Assembly (NCBI GenBank): GCA_964580725.1 | Contig: CAZOLV010000005.1 | Span: 36,380 to 100,379 of the forward strand | Source: Amarolinea sp964580725 | GTDB taxonomy: Bacteria > Chloroflexota > Anaerolineae > SSC4 > Amarolineaceae | DNA: 64,000 bases | Reading direction: 5' to 3' | In this document: positions 1-8,503 of the stretch, piece by piece | How positions within the stretch are numbered: the first letter of the stretch is position 1 | Layout of the letters: each line of letters starts with the position of its first letter | The notes under the pieces: model-generated | The model's input: only the letters and a program-made list of their open reading frames with translations | Database searches by the model: none | Told to the model about the DNA's origin: nothing | Translations under genes and position numbers: made by a program

Positions 1-1061
1 GATTGCAGCATGTACCAGTAGGTTTCGAAGACCGTCGGCACCTGGTTGTAGTGCAGATTGAGCACATCGTACATGCCGCAGTTTTGACAACCGGAGAGCC
101 AATCGCCGACCTCGGCAAAGTTGAAGTCTGGCGTCAGGCCATTGAGCGAGATGCCGATGCCCAGGCTGGAGGCCCAATCGCCCATGTCGCGACGTTCGCT
201 CACCTGGTAGGTGAAGGAAGCGATTTGCACCAACAGTTGTTTTTTGAGGACGCGCGTTTGCACGTTGGGATCATAGACGCTAAAGGCGTCGTAGAACGCT
301 TGCACAACTTCGCCGGTGTAGTCGCGCCAGGCCTCGGTGTAATTGGTGATGCCATCGGCGTGCATGGCCAGTTCCATCACGTAACGGTCTTCGCTGGAAT
401 TGACCATGTGGCCTTCGCCGTAGGTGCCAAAGCCCATGGCGATGAACTCCAGCCGCGCGTCGTTCATGTAGCGATCGCCGTAGTAGTCGGCCAGGGCGGC
501 ATAGCGTTGAATGAAGGCCGGGCGCCAGTACATTGGCAGGCGGCGGTGATCGGCGTTTGGATCGGCGCAGGCCGGCCCGCTGAACTTGCAGATCTCGAAG
601 GTGTACTGATCCACCTCGCTGGCCGGATAGCTCGTGGTATCCCACATGTAAGGAGGCAGGTCGCGCACGCCGGTTTCGTAGCTGCGACCGCCGCCGTAGG
701 GGCTGATGGCAAAGGCGCCCTTCTTACCCTTGGACGCAGAGTTGGTCAGCAGGGCATTGACGCGATCCGGGCGATAGCTGCCGTAGCCGCTTTCCAGATA
801 GGCCCACGACCAGTTCATCACCGTGCCATCAATGTGATAGCGATTGGCGTCGGCCGTACCGTACCAAAACGAGGTGTCGTCCTTGAAGTAGATGCCAGGG
901 CGCGACGCCGGCGGGCCGGGCGCGGCCGGAGGCGCCGCATCGAAGCGGTGCACAGCCGCCGGCGCCGCTTGCACAGAAGCAGTGCTGGCCGGCGCCACCA
1001 ACAGCGTCAGCAGGCACATCATAGCCAGGAACCAGCGAAACACCCCAATCGAATTCTTCAT
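1..1061 (-). CDS. Secreted protein of unknown function, cut by left edge
   Basis: Read on the minus strand, an open frame starts at ATG 1061 and runs off the window with no stop, giving 353 codons. The first ~32 residues form a signal peptide: a short basic start (MKNSIGVFRW), a hydrophobic core (MCLLTLLVA) and an AxA-type cleavage site near SVQAAPA. The mature part is rich in Trp, Tyr and Asp, with stretches such as GIYFKDDTSFWYG and YLESGYGSYRPDR, and reads like an extracellular carbohydrate-active or TIM-barrel protein, but I cannot assign a family. A GGGAG ribosome site lies about 10 bases upstream. It leads into the glycan locus, so a surface or wall role is plausible but inferred. Confidence 0.7.
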   Translation of the reverse strand, partial: MKNSIGVFRWFLAMMCLLTLLVAPASTASVQAAPAAVHRFDAAPPAAPGPPASRPGIYFKDDTSFWYGTADANRYHIDGTVMNWSWAYLESGYGSYRPDRVNALLTNSASKGKKGAFAISPYGGGRSYETGVRDLPPYMWDTTSYPASEVDQYTFEICKFSGPACADPNADHRRLPMYWRPAFIQRYAALADYYGDRYMNDARLEFIAMGFGTYGEGHMVNSSEDRYVMELAMHADGITNYTEAWRDYTGEVVQAFYDAFSVYDPNVQTRVLKKQLLVQIASFTYQVSERRDMGDWASSLGIGISLNGLTPDFNFAEVGDWLSGCQNCGMYDVLNLHYNQVPTVFETYWYMLQ

Positions 1062-1180
1062 GATGCAATTTCTCCCACAGGCAGCCTGATCGAACGGCAA
1101 CTGGCAGTGGGCAGCAATTCTGAGTCGAAGCAAAGCGTACCGTCCAAGTTTCGTTCCTTCTCGCGTGCGCCCTTGGGCGG

Positions 1181-1969
1181 TCAGGCGGCACGTGTTGTGC
1201 GTTGTGCGCTCGTGATGATCCAGGGGCTGAGCGCCGGCAGACGATCGAGTCGCGCAAATTTCTCGATCGCTGTGTACAAGGGCAACAGACCGGTGTCCGA
1301 AAAGCGCAGGGTCGGCGCCCAGTTGTAGCCCATGTGTTGTTTGACGATGAAACCGGCCCGTTGCAAGCGCATCTCCAACTCATCCGGCGTCGAAACGTAT
1401 TCGAAGCGATGCCAGGATTGCGGCTCCATACGCCCGGTGACGAGCAGCAGGCGGCGCAGCAGCCCCTTGTAGGACAGGCGGTTGGTCGAAGTGACGATCA
1501 GCCAGCCGCCCGGCCGCACGATGCGTTGCGCTTCACGAAAGAACCAGTTTCTTCCATCCTCCACGAAAAACGGAACCTGAATGCACAAGGCAGCGTCAAA
1601 ACTGGCGTCAGCGAACGGAATGACGGGCGCTGTGGGGTCTGTCAGTTCGACGTTGAGCGAACGATTCTTCTGGCGTAAGCGACGCAGGGGCACGATGGAA
1701 ACGTCTGTCACCGTGACATCGTAACCCTGCTGCGCCAGGGGGACGGCAATGCGCCCTGACCCGCCCGATAGATCCACCAGGCGGCGCACCGAGGGGTCTT
1801 GCGTCAGCGTCGTAACGATGAATTGACGCTCGACTGAATCGAGATACTGGCCCAGCGCCACCGCATTCAGCCAATCGGGATGATATTCATGATCTATCTT
1901 GGTTGCGAGCAAGCGTTCTTCGACCCCATTTCGATCTGATTCGATCTTCTTCGGACTTGATCTGGTCAA
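1181..1969 (-). CDS. Class I SAM-dependent methyltransferase
   Basis: This encodes 262 residues from a TTG start; no in-frame ATG lies near the N-terminus, so the exact start is uncertain. Motif I for S-adenosylmethionine binding is visible as LVDLSGGSGRIAVPLAQQG, followed by the acidic motif II region VTVTDVS and the motif IV-like FADASFDAALCIQ. RPGGWLIVTS is the usual post-motif strand. This is a Methyltransf_11/25-type soluble enzyme; the substrate cannot be told from sequence. It sits at the end of the glycan gene run, about 300 bases from the oxidoreductase upstream, so it could methylate a sugar or lipid-linked intermediate, which is inference. Confidence 0.85.
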   Translation of the reverse strand: MTRSSPKKIESDRNGVEERLLATKIDHEYHPDWLNAVALGQYLDSVERQFIVTTLTQDPSVRRLVDLSGGSGRIAVPLAQQGYDVTVTDVSIVPLRRLRQKNRSLNVELTDPTAPVIPFADASFDAALCIQVPFFVEDGRNWFFREAQRIVRPGGWLIVTSTNRLSYKGLLRRLLLVTGRMEPQSWHRFEYVSTPDELEMRLQRAGFIVKQHMGYNWAPTLRFSDTGLLPLYTAIEKFARLDRLPALSPWIITSAQRTTRAA

Positions 1970-2283
1970 TTGATTGCACCATGACCAAGTCTATCCTAAG
2001 ACAGCCAGATAAAATCCAGATGAACATCGGACAGGCCAATGATGACATTTTGTTCACCAAGCCAACGCCAATGCTGCACGTGCCAGAGTCTACGGCGGCG
2101 CCTGGGTTTTGGCGCAAACGGATTCCCTCCCTGTGGTGAAGCGGAAAAGCCGCCGTCGCGGCAATCACGCTTGAATGCGAGGAAGCTGGTTTTTACGTGC
2201 GAACTGGTTCGGCCGGTTGGGACAACGATGTATCAGGCAGTCAGGGTGGGCCATGTTAGCACAGCAGCACATCTTTGGCAATT
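1970..2283. other. Intergenic stretch, nothing recognised
   Basis: These 314 bases separate the methyltransferase start from the oxidoreductase stop. I see no convincing gene, strong promoter or T-tailed hairpin on either strand; short open frames here have no recognisable content. Confidence 0.5.
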
Positions 2284-3282
2284 TCACGCCAGCCGAATGA
2301 TGCAATGCGTCTGCCCCGATTCGACGATCTTTTCGGCCAGCAGGACGGCGCGCAGCCCTTCGGCGCCATCCACCAGCGGCGCTCGATCTTCGAGCACGGC
2401 GCCAATGAACGATTCCAGCTCCGCCCGCAGCGGCTCCTTGCGTTTGACCTCATATTTGACGACGCGCCCCTCGCTCACGCCCATCAACGCCGTCAGCCCT
2501 TCCCACTGACCGTTGCTGGCGCTGCTGTTCTCGAAGAACTGAAGCTCCTGCGTCAGGTAGTTGACAGCGAACATGCCGCCTTCGCCGATGATGGTCAGCT
2601 CGCGAAACTTCTTGGGCGTCAGCCAGTTGATGTCCAACACGCCAACGGTCCCGTTGCTGAACTTGAGTACGCCCGACAGCAGGTCTTCGTGTGCGGCGTG
2701 AATCTCGCGCTCCGTCTCGGCATACAACGATGTGATGTGCGCCTGCGTCAGATACTCCAGGATGTTCACCTCGTGCGTGGCCAGGTCGAAGACGACGCCC
2801 ACATCCTCCACGCGCGGCGGAAAGGGGCCGACGCGCCGCGAGTGCAGTTGAAAGATGCGCCCGATCTGCCCATCGTCGAGCCGTCGCTTCAACTCGATCA
2901 CCGCCGGGTTGAAACGCTCGATGTGGCCCACCGCCAATTTGCGCCCGCTGCGCAGGGCGGCGTCCAGAATCGCCTGGCCATCGGTCACCGAAAGCGCCAG
3001 CGGCTTTTCGACGAAGACATGGCAACCTGCGCCAAGTGCAGCGACGGCCGCCGCCCGGTGCAGCCGCGTCGGCACGGCAACCGACAACACGTCGGGTCGC
3101 TCCTTGACCAGCATGGCCTCGAAATCGGCGTAGGCCTCCGCCTTGTAGGTGCGCGCCACCTGGGCCGCGGCTTCGACGTCCAGATCGCACACGGCCGCCA
3201 GGTGGGTTTCGGGCATTTCGGCAAAGATACGTGCGTGATTGCGGCCCATCGCGCCCACGCCGACAACGGCAACTTTTAGCAT
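2284..3282 (-). CDS. Gfo/Idh/MocA oxidoreductase, WbpB-like
   Basis: An NAD(P)-dependent sugar dehydrogenase of 332 residues. The Rossmann motif VAVVGVGAMGRNHARIF is at the very N-terminus, and the family EKP motif appears as HVFVEKPLALS near residue 95. I chose ATG 3282 because GAGGAG sits 6 bases ahead of it. The frame overlaps the stop of the WbpD-like acetyltransferase by 7 bases, so the two are translationally coupled. In Pseudomonas and Bordetella O-antigen loci this pair (WbpB, WbpD) oxidises UDP-GlcNAc-uronate at C3 and, after WbpE transamination, acetylates the 3-amino group. The assignment to that pathway rests on context. Confidence 0.88.
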   Translation of the reverse strand: MLKVAVVGVGAMGRNHARIFAEMPETHLAAVCDLDVEAAAQVARTYKAEAYADFEAMLVKERPDVLSVAVPTRLHRAAAVAALGAGCHVFVEKPLALSVTDGQAILDAALRSGRKLAVGHIERFNPAVIELKRRLDDGQIGRIFQLHSRRVGPFPPRVEDVGVVFDLATHEVNILEYLTQAHITSLYAETEREIHAAHEDLLSGVLKFSNGTVGVLDINWLTPKKFRELTIIGEGGMFAVNYLTQELQFFENSSASNGQWEGLTALMGVSEGRVVKYEVKRKEPLRAELESFIGAVLEDRAPLVDGAEGLRAVLLAEKIVESGQTHCIIRLA

Positions 3283-3905
3283 CGGTTCTCCTCTTCCAGT
3301 TCGATCTGCCGGCCGCAGGCCGTGCACAGGCCAACGCCATCCGCCGTTTGTAGCCGCGCCCCGCAGCAGCAGACGTAGCCCACCAGGCGGGCCGGGTTGC
3401 CTGTCACCAGGCCATGCGCCGGCACGTCATGCGTGACCACGGCGCCGGCGCCGACGAGCGCCCAACGGCCAATGACGACGCCCGGCAGGATGACGCTGTT
3501 TGCGCCCAGGGCCGCGCCCGCCCGCACCAGCGTCGGCGTGACGGTCCAGTCGCTATCGCTCTTGCGCGTGCCGTCCGGGTTGATGGCGCGCGGCAGCCGA
3601 TCGTTCGTAAAGCAGACGTGCGGCCCGACGAAGACGCCATCCTCCAACGTGACGCCGTGGAAGAGCGAGGCGTGATTCTGAATCTTGACGCGCCGGCCGA
3701 TCTGCACCCCGGCGTCGATGTAAACGCCCTTGCCAATGATGCACTGCTCGCCCACCTGAGCGCCCTCACGGATTTGCGCCCAGTTCCAAACACTGACGCC
3801 GGTGCCCAAATGAGCCTGCGGCGAGACTTCGGCGGTGGGGTGCACGAAGACCGCCGGCGGTTTGGCTGCGGCGAACGCGTTCTTGTCGCTCGTGTCGTGT
3901 GTCAT
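3276..3905 (-). CDS. WbpD-like UDP-amino-uronate N-acetyltransferase with Zn ribbon
   Basis: A left-handed beta-helix acyltransferase of 209 residues. Hexapeptide repeats fill the middle: GTGVSVWNWAQIREGAQVG, IGKGVYIDAGVQIG and GRWALVGAGAVVTHDVP. The loop with CFTNDRLPRA and the ending VTGNPARLVG are typical of WbpD/WlbB enzymes that acetylate UDP-2-acetamido-3-amino-uronic acid. The C-terminus carries a Cys cluster, VCCCGARL then LCTACGRQ, like a zinc ribbon. ATG 3905 overlaps the FemAB stop in ATGA and the frame overlaps the oxidoreductase downstream, placing all three on one message. The next ATG upstream would add an untypical basic extension, so I rejected it. Confidence 0.88.
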   Translation of the reverse strand: MTHDTSDKNAFAAAKPPAVFVHPTAEVSPQAHLGTGVSVWNWAQIREGAQVGEQCIIGKGVYIDAGVQIGRRVKIQNHASLFHGVTLEDGVFVGPHVCFTNDRLPRAINPDGTRKSDSDWTVTPTLVRAGAALGANSVILPGVVIGRWALVGAGAVVTHDVPAHGLVTGNPARLVGYVCCCGARLQTADGVGLCTACGRQIELEEENRC

Positions 3906-4966
3906 AGACGCATGAACCTCTTGCGGTAGAGATCGTAAGCTTTGACCGCCAGGCCGTACCAGGGCGCGTGGATTTTGACGCTGCGCCCCGGATTGATCGT
4001 GCGCCCGCCGAACCGCTCCTTGAAGTCGCGCACCCCATACGGTTTGTCCGGGTGGCCGGCGCCGCCGAAGTCGAAGACGGCGTAGCCCTGCGCATGACCC
4101 CACTGCAGAAGATGCCAGACAAGGAAATCGTTGGGGTAGCAGCGGGCGGCGGCGCGATCGGCGCCGGCGTACCAGTCGAGCAGGCAGTCCTTATAGAGCA
4201 GGGAGGCGCGTCCGCCAATCGCCACGCCGTCGGCCAACGCCAGCGTGATGCGAAACTGGCCGGGGGGGCCAAGTTGCAAGAAGGCCTGCTCGAACAGGGA
4301 GATGTCGGTCAGCGGCACGCGGGCATGGGCGTAGACAGCGCACAACAGATCGTAGAAGACGCGTACGCCAGCCAGATCGGTGACGGTTTGAGCAACCAGC
4401 CCTTTCTTCTGCGCGCTGCGCACGTTGCGCCGGGCGCTGCTGCTCAGGTTGTTCCAAAGAACGTCGAGCGGCTGGTGCAAGTCAATCAGGAAGTTGAGAT
4501 GCGGTTCCCATGCGAACCCGGCGGCGGCCAGCAGGGGGCGCCAGGCGGTCTCGTCCTGCTGATGGCGCAGTTCACTGAACAGGAAACGTCCCCAGGCGCG
4601 CCGGTTGGCGGCCAGGATCAGTTGCGCTGCGGCGTCGAGGCCGGCGGGGCCGGGGACGGCCAGCGGCCCGCCAAAGAGAACGGCGCGGGAGGCAAACGGC
4701 AGCGCCACGCGCGCCAACGCCGTGCGCAGCCAGCGCGCCGATGATTGCGCCGTGGGCGCCAGCGGGGCGGTGAGGACGGCTGGCCAGAGGGCAAGAATGG
4801 CGCCAGATTGGGTATCTACGGCAGCCAGCGGGCGCAGGCTCCAGCCGTGAGTCGCCTGCACGACGGCGGCGAAGGTGGGGGTCTGGTAGATGTTGCTATT
4901 GGGGTGACTCTCGACCAGGGCTTGCCAGGCGTCGCGCGGGGGGCGGTCGGTGATGATGATGGTCAT
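3902..4966 (-). CDS. FemAB/GNAT-fold acyltransferase
   Basis: 354 residues of the FemAB-related type found in exopolysaccharide loci, with tandem GNAT-like folds. Recognisable stretches are NIYQTPTFAAVV at the N-terminus, a basic segment LSSSARRNVRSAQKKGL in the middle, and the C-terminal YPNDFLVWHLLQWG, YAVFDFGGAG and VRDFKERFGG, which match the family signature. Such proteins transfer aminoacyl or acyl groups to sugars or peptidoglycan precursors; the actual substrate is unknown. It follows the deacetylase by 4 bases and shares an ATGA with the WbpD-like gene. Confidence 0.8.
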   Translation of the reverse strand: MTIIITDRPPRDAWQALVESHPNSNIYQTPTFAAVVQATHGWSLRPLAAVDTQSGAILALWPAVLTAPLAPTAQSSARWLRTALARVALPFASRAVLFGGPLAVPGPAGLDAAAQLILAANRRAWGRFLFSELRHQQDETAWRPLLAAAGFAWEPHLNFLIDLHQPLDVLWNNLSSSARRNVRSAQKKGLVAQTVTDLAGVRVFYDLLCAVYAHARVPLTDISLFEQAFLQLGPPGQFRITLALADGVAIGGRASLLYKDCLLDWYAGADRAAARCYPNDFLVWHLLQWGHAQGYAVFDFGGAGHPDKPYGVRDFKERFGGRTINPGRSVKIHAPWYGLAVKAYDLYRKRFMRL

Positions 4967-4970
4967 ATCG

Positions 4971-6290
4971 CTACGCCTCGAACGGCCGCCGCAGGTAATC
5001 CCACAGGGTCAGGGCGTCAATGTCGCCGCTGATGACGAGGGCGCTGCGGGCGGCATGGGGCCAGCGGCTGAAACGCAGGAGCGGGGCGGTAGGCGCTTCG
5101 ACGGCGGCGACGACGGCGCGCCCCTGGGCGGCAGGGTCGAAGGCGGGCCAATCGAAATGAACGGGATAGCTGGCGGCGTTGGCGCTGATTTCGACGATGT
5201 AGCCCTGTTGGCGCAGAAAGCCGAGCAGTTCGGGTGCGCTGCCCGGTGCAATCCCCACGAAGGGGCGCTGCGGGCTGTGCACGGTGAATTGGCTGGCCTG
5301 CACCGGAGTGGCGAAGGGCCAGGCGGACAATGCGCCGGACGGCGCCGCCTCCGCCGGTTCGATGTGCAGCGACCCTTGTGCGATGACGCGGGCGGCGGCG
5401 GGCGCTTCGACCTGCACCTGCCAGCGATCAACGCCCGCTTCCTGCAGACGAATCTGGCACTGCGGTCGAATCCTCCACCATTCTGCTGTCTGGGCGAGGG
5501 TAGCGATCCAGACGTGAGGTTGGAGGGCGCGCGCGGCGCTGAGCAGGGCATCCAGGGCCGGGGCGCAGACGCTGCCACGTTCGGGGTGCAGTTGCAGGGT
5601 GAGCAGCTCACCGGCCTGATGGCTGGCGCGCAGCATGTCGGTCCAGATGGCGGCGATCTGCTCCACGGGCAGGTTGAGGCGATCCACCAGCATTTCGTCG
5701 TCGGGCAGGGAAACGGGGATTTCGACCAGACCTTCGGGCAGCAGTCTGGGCAACACCGGGGCGTGACCGGCGTCGAGCGGGCGGTAGAAGGCCAGTGCGG
5801 TTTGGATCGTGGGGACGGCGGCTTGCGACGCCGAGAGCACGGGCCAGAGCGCACATGCGCTGCTGTCGTAGCTGAACCCTTGCGCAAAGAGCAGCCGCCG
5901 CAGGTCGTTGTTCCAACGCAGGTAGGGTGCGCGAAAGCCGGCGACGGGGATCTGGCATTGTTCGAAGGCGCGCCGCGCCCGCAGCAACTGGTCGCGTTGG
6001 GCGGCGGGGGGTTGCAGGCTGAGGTCAATGTGATGATAGCTGTGAATGGCCAGTTCGATGCCGCGGGCGGCCAGGCGCTGCAAAGGCGCCGGGTGACGCT
6101 CCAGGGCGGCGGCGGTGGTGGGAAAGGCGGCCGCAACCTGATGATGCGCCAGGACGGCGGCGATGGCGTCGAGCGATGTTTCGAAGCGCGCCGTGGTGAT
6201 GCCCAGGCGGCGCGTGAGGCTGAACAGGCGCCGCGGAAGATGCCAGAGGCCTTTGGAACGAAGTAGATGGGTCAGGATGCGAGCGTCCAA
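4971..6290 (-). CDS. Polysaccharide deacetylase (NodB) domain protein
   Basis: 439 residues from a TTG start 16 bases after the upstream stop. The NodB metal-binding motif is HSYHH (IELAIHSYHHIDLS) and the following GFRAPYLRWNNDLRR is the usual motif 3 with its Arg. The first NodB motif (TFDD) is not visible: the N-terminus reads TRRLGITTARFETSLDAI instead, so the enzyme may be divergent or need checking for the missing catalytic Asp. The C-terminal 150 residues have no motif I know. Its place in the glycan operon suggests removal of N- or O-acetyl groups from the polymer. Confidence 0.72.
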   Translation of the reverse strand: MDARILTHLLRSKGLWHLPRRLFSLTRRLGITTARFETSLDAIAAVLAHHQVAAAFPTTAAALERHPAPLQRLAARGIELAIHSYHHIDLSLQPPAAQRDQLLRARRAFEQCQIPVAGFRAPYLRWNNDLRRLLFAQGFSYDSSACALWPVLSASQAAVPTIQTALAFYRPLDAGHAPVLPRLLPEGLVEIPVSLPDDEMLVDRLNLPVEQIAAIWTDMLRASHQAGELLTLQLHPERGSVCAPALDALLSAARALQPHVWIATLAQTAEWWRIRPQCQIRLQEAGVDRWQVQVEAPAAARVIAQGSLHIEPAEAAPSGALSAWPFATPVQASQFTVHSPQRPFVGIAPGSAPELLGFLRQQGYIVEISANAASYPVHFDWPAFDPAAQGRAVVAAVEAPTAPLLRFSRWPHAARSALVISGDIDALTLWDYLRRPFEA

Positions 6291-6306
6291 CGATGCAGCC
6301 GCCTTT

Positions 6307-7476
6307 TCACAGTCCGGGGTGAAGCAAGAGCCGTGCGGGGGACGAACGCTGGCTGCGCAGCGCCAGCAGGGTGACGAACAGGGTTGCGCCGAGGGAGAGG
6401 ATCATTGTCCAGGCCGAGGAGGGGAGCGGAAAACGTCCGATGAGGTGTTGGAAGCTGGCGGCGATCCCGGCGACGGCGAACAGCCAACGCTGTTGGCGCT
6501 GCTGCGCCAGAGCGTGGTCGAGGATCAGGCCGATGATCAGGTAAAACACGGGCGCGGCGGGGGCCATGAGTCGTTCGTTGTCGTAGCCAAACGCGGCGCT
6601 GGCCAACACGAGCGCCAGGTAGACCAGGAGGTAACGGCGGCTGTGCAGGAAGGCAATGACCTGACGCCAATAGATGAGCGGCAGGAAGCTGACCGGCAGG
6701 AAGGCGTTGATGAGCAGGCGCAGCCAGGTTTCGGGCAGCAGGAGCTTGGGGGCGGTGCGCGCCAGTTGCTCGAATAGGCCCAGGCCGCCGGTATGCTCGA
6801 CGAAGAGGCGGATGAGGCCAAAGATGAGCAGACCGGGCAGCGCGGCCAGCACAAGAGCGCGCCCATGCATGGCGAACAGCCGGCCAGGGGCCGGCTGCGG
6901 CGCCGGACGTTCGAGCAGGAAGACGAGCGCGGTGGGTAGCAGGATCAAGGCGGTTTCGCGGGCAGCCAGACTCAGGGCAAATGCCAGAGCGAACAGCGGC
7001 CAGCGCTGCTGTTGCAGCGCCCAGAGCAGGATCACCAGGAAGATCAGCGTCAGGGTATCATTGAGCGCAAAGAAGTCCCAGACCAGAAAACCGAAGAGGT
7101 GCTTGTTGCAGACGAACAGGAAGACGGCCAGGGCGGCCGCCGTCGGCGTCAGGTTCGAGGCCAGGAAGAAGCGGTAGGTCAGGCCGGCCAGGGCCAGGGC
7201 GGCGACGACGGTGAGCAGACCATAGGCGGCGGCGTCGGGCAGGGGGAGCAGGCCCGCCAGATAGGGGCCGAGCAGGCGAAAGGCGAAGGGCTGTTGGACG
7301 GCGCCGGTCAACTGCGGGGCCGCGGCGGTGATCTGACGGTAATGATAGAGATCCCAACTGGCGTAAGGTTCGACAAGGTACTCGATCTGTCCGTACAGAA
7401 AGATCAAGCCGCCGGTGGCCAGGAGCAGCGCCGCCAGTGGGCGCCAGGACCAAGTTTGCCGATTGGTGTCGTTCAT
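6307..7476 (-). CDS. Multispan inner-membrane protein, possibly GT-C-like
   Basis: 389 residues with about ten hydrophobic segments (for example LLLATGGLIFLYGQIEYL, ALAVFLFVCNKHLFGFLVW and YLLVYLALVLASAAFGY). An early periplasmic loop contains ASWDLYHYRQ and later REALILLPTALV follows an SLAARET stretch; these resemble the loops of lipid-linked-sugar-using GT-C enzymes, but the evidence is weak. I do not recognise a named family. It lies between the Alg13-like gene and the deacetylase on the same strand. Confidence 0.7.
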   Translation of the reverse strand: MNDTNRQTWSWRPLAALLLATGGLIFLYGQIEYLVEPYASWDLYHYRQITAAAPQLTGAVQQPFAFRLLGPYLAGLLPLPDAAAYGLLTVVAALALAGLTYRFFLASNLTPTAAALAVFLFVCNKHLFGFLVWDFFALNDTLTLIFLVILLWALQQQRWPLFALAFALSLAARETALILLPTALVFLLERPAPQPAPGRLFAMHGRALVLAALPGLLIFGLIRLFVEHTGGLGLFEQLARTAPKLLLPETWLRLLINAFLPVSFLPLIYWRQVIAFLHSRRYLLVYLALVLASAAFGYDNERLMAPAAPVFYLIIGLILDHALAQQRQQRWLFAVAGIAASFQHLIGRFPLPSSAWTMILSLGATLFVTLLALRSQRSSPARLLLHPGL

Positions 7477-7526
7477 AGAGGAACGATTATAGCCAGCAAG
7501 TGAGATCGGTCAAGTAGGCTGGCAGT

Positions 7527-7997
7527 TCAGCCTGGACGACGGCCATACAAGATGAAGTCCATGATGATGTCGGCCAGTTGGCCCGGTTCTTCCTGATACG
7601 GGGTCAGGACGGCGGATTGGGCCTGGGCGATGGCGTCTGCCAGGTGGCGCAGGTCCTGGCACCAGATGAGGTGGCCGCGCATGGACATGGCGCGCAGCAG
7701 GTCATCCTGATGGTCGTCATAGCGGTCGTGATTGCTGACGGCGACCAGGCGTTTGCCCTTGCGCAGCACCTCGGTGACGACGCCGATGCCGCCGTGTGAA
7801 ACGATGAGGCGGGCCTGGTCGAAGTAAGGTTCCAGGGAGGGAGCGAAGCGAAAGTATTCGGCCTGAGTGGGGACGTAGGCACCGTGGCCAATCTGCAAAA
7901 GGATGGGATGGCCGGCCGCGGCAAACTGCGGGGCGAGGTTGTCCAGAGCCTGGATGAGGGCGTCGAAGTCGCCGGCGCCAACGGTTGCAAAGATCAT
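7527..7997 (-). CDS. Alg13/PssE-like glycosyltransferase catalytic subunit
   Basis: 156 residues, a GT28 C-terminal domain only. The start MIFATVGAGDFDAL is the usual glycine-rich N-terminus, and LIVSHGGIGVVTEVLRKGKR is the conserved nucleotide-sugar loop with His and the GG pair; LVAVSNHDRYDDHQ follows. Proteins like this work with a membrane-bound Alg14-like partner to add the second sugar of a lipid-linked repeat. The partner gene is directly upstream and overlaps by ATGA at 7994-7997, which decides the start. Confidence 0.88.
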   Translation of the reverse strand: MIFATVGAGDFDALIQALDNLAPQFAAAGHPILLQIGHGAYVPTQAEYFRFAPSLEPYFDQARLIVSHGGIGVVTEVLRKGKRLVAVSNHDRYDDHQDDLLRAMSMRGHLIWCQDLRHLADAIAQAQSAVLTPYQEEPGQLADIIMDFILYGRRPG

Positions 7998-8503
7998 ACG
8001 AGCCTGCCCGCGTAGATCGCCTGGGGGACTTCGTGCTGGAGTTCTGGCCACTGGATGAAGAAGAGATGCGCCAGGCGTTTCATCAGGCGCCCGGTGAGCG
8101 AGAGGTGGGTCACGCGGGCGGCGCACTCGATGAAGATGATGCGAGCGCCCAACAGCCTGGCCCACAGGGCGACAGGAACCGCCAGGGCCGGCCCGGAGGT
8201 GACGACGGCATGGGGGCGGGCGTGCAGCACGACGAAGAAGGATTGCACGAAGGAGAGCAGCGTGCGCAGGATCTCTTGCCAGAGGGCATACGATTTGTAG
8301 CGGGAGCGGTTGATCCAGAAGATGGGGCCAGGGTGGCGGATGTGCGCCGCCGAAACGTTGTCTTCGCGGGTGATGAGGTATTGGTAGCTGAAGGGGGCCT
8401 GGCGTGCGACAAACATCTCGACCAGGCGCAAAACCTCGGCGGTATGACCGCCCTGCCCCAGAATGACGAGGACGCGCATGGTGGGGGCGCTCTGTTCAGT
8501 CAT
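7994..8503 (-). CDS. Alg14/PssD-like membrane partner of the glycosyltransferase
   Basis: 169 residues. The N-terminal MRVLVILGQGGHTAEVLRLV is the Alg14 signature (GxGGHTxE), and VVTSGPALAVPVALWARLLG with IIFIECAARVTHLSLTG is the conserved membrane-associated core. It anchors and completes the active site of the Alg13-like protein that follows. ATG 8503 was chosen because it overlaps the preceding GT4 stop by 8 bases and upstream sequence is a non-protein-like Ser/Pro stretch. Confidence 0.88.
   Translation of the reverse strand: MTEQSAPTMRVLVILGQGGHTAEVLRLVEMFVARQAPFSYQYLITREDNVSAAHIRHPGPIFWINRSRYKSYALWQEILRTLLSFVQSFFVVLHARPHAVVTSGPALAVPVALWARLLGARIIFIECAARVTHLSLTGRLMKRLAHLFFIQWPELQHEVPQAIYAGRLV

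Noticed and set aside
4950..6266. Long plus-strand open frames opposite the glycan genes (also 9439-10647, 13269-14771)
   Set aside because: They are antisense to clear enzymes, are Gly/Gln/Asp/Arg-rich without motifs, and arise from high GC at third codon positions.
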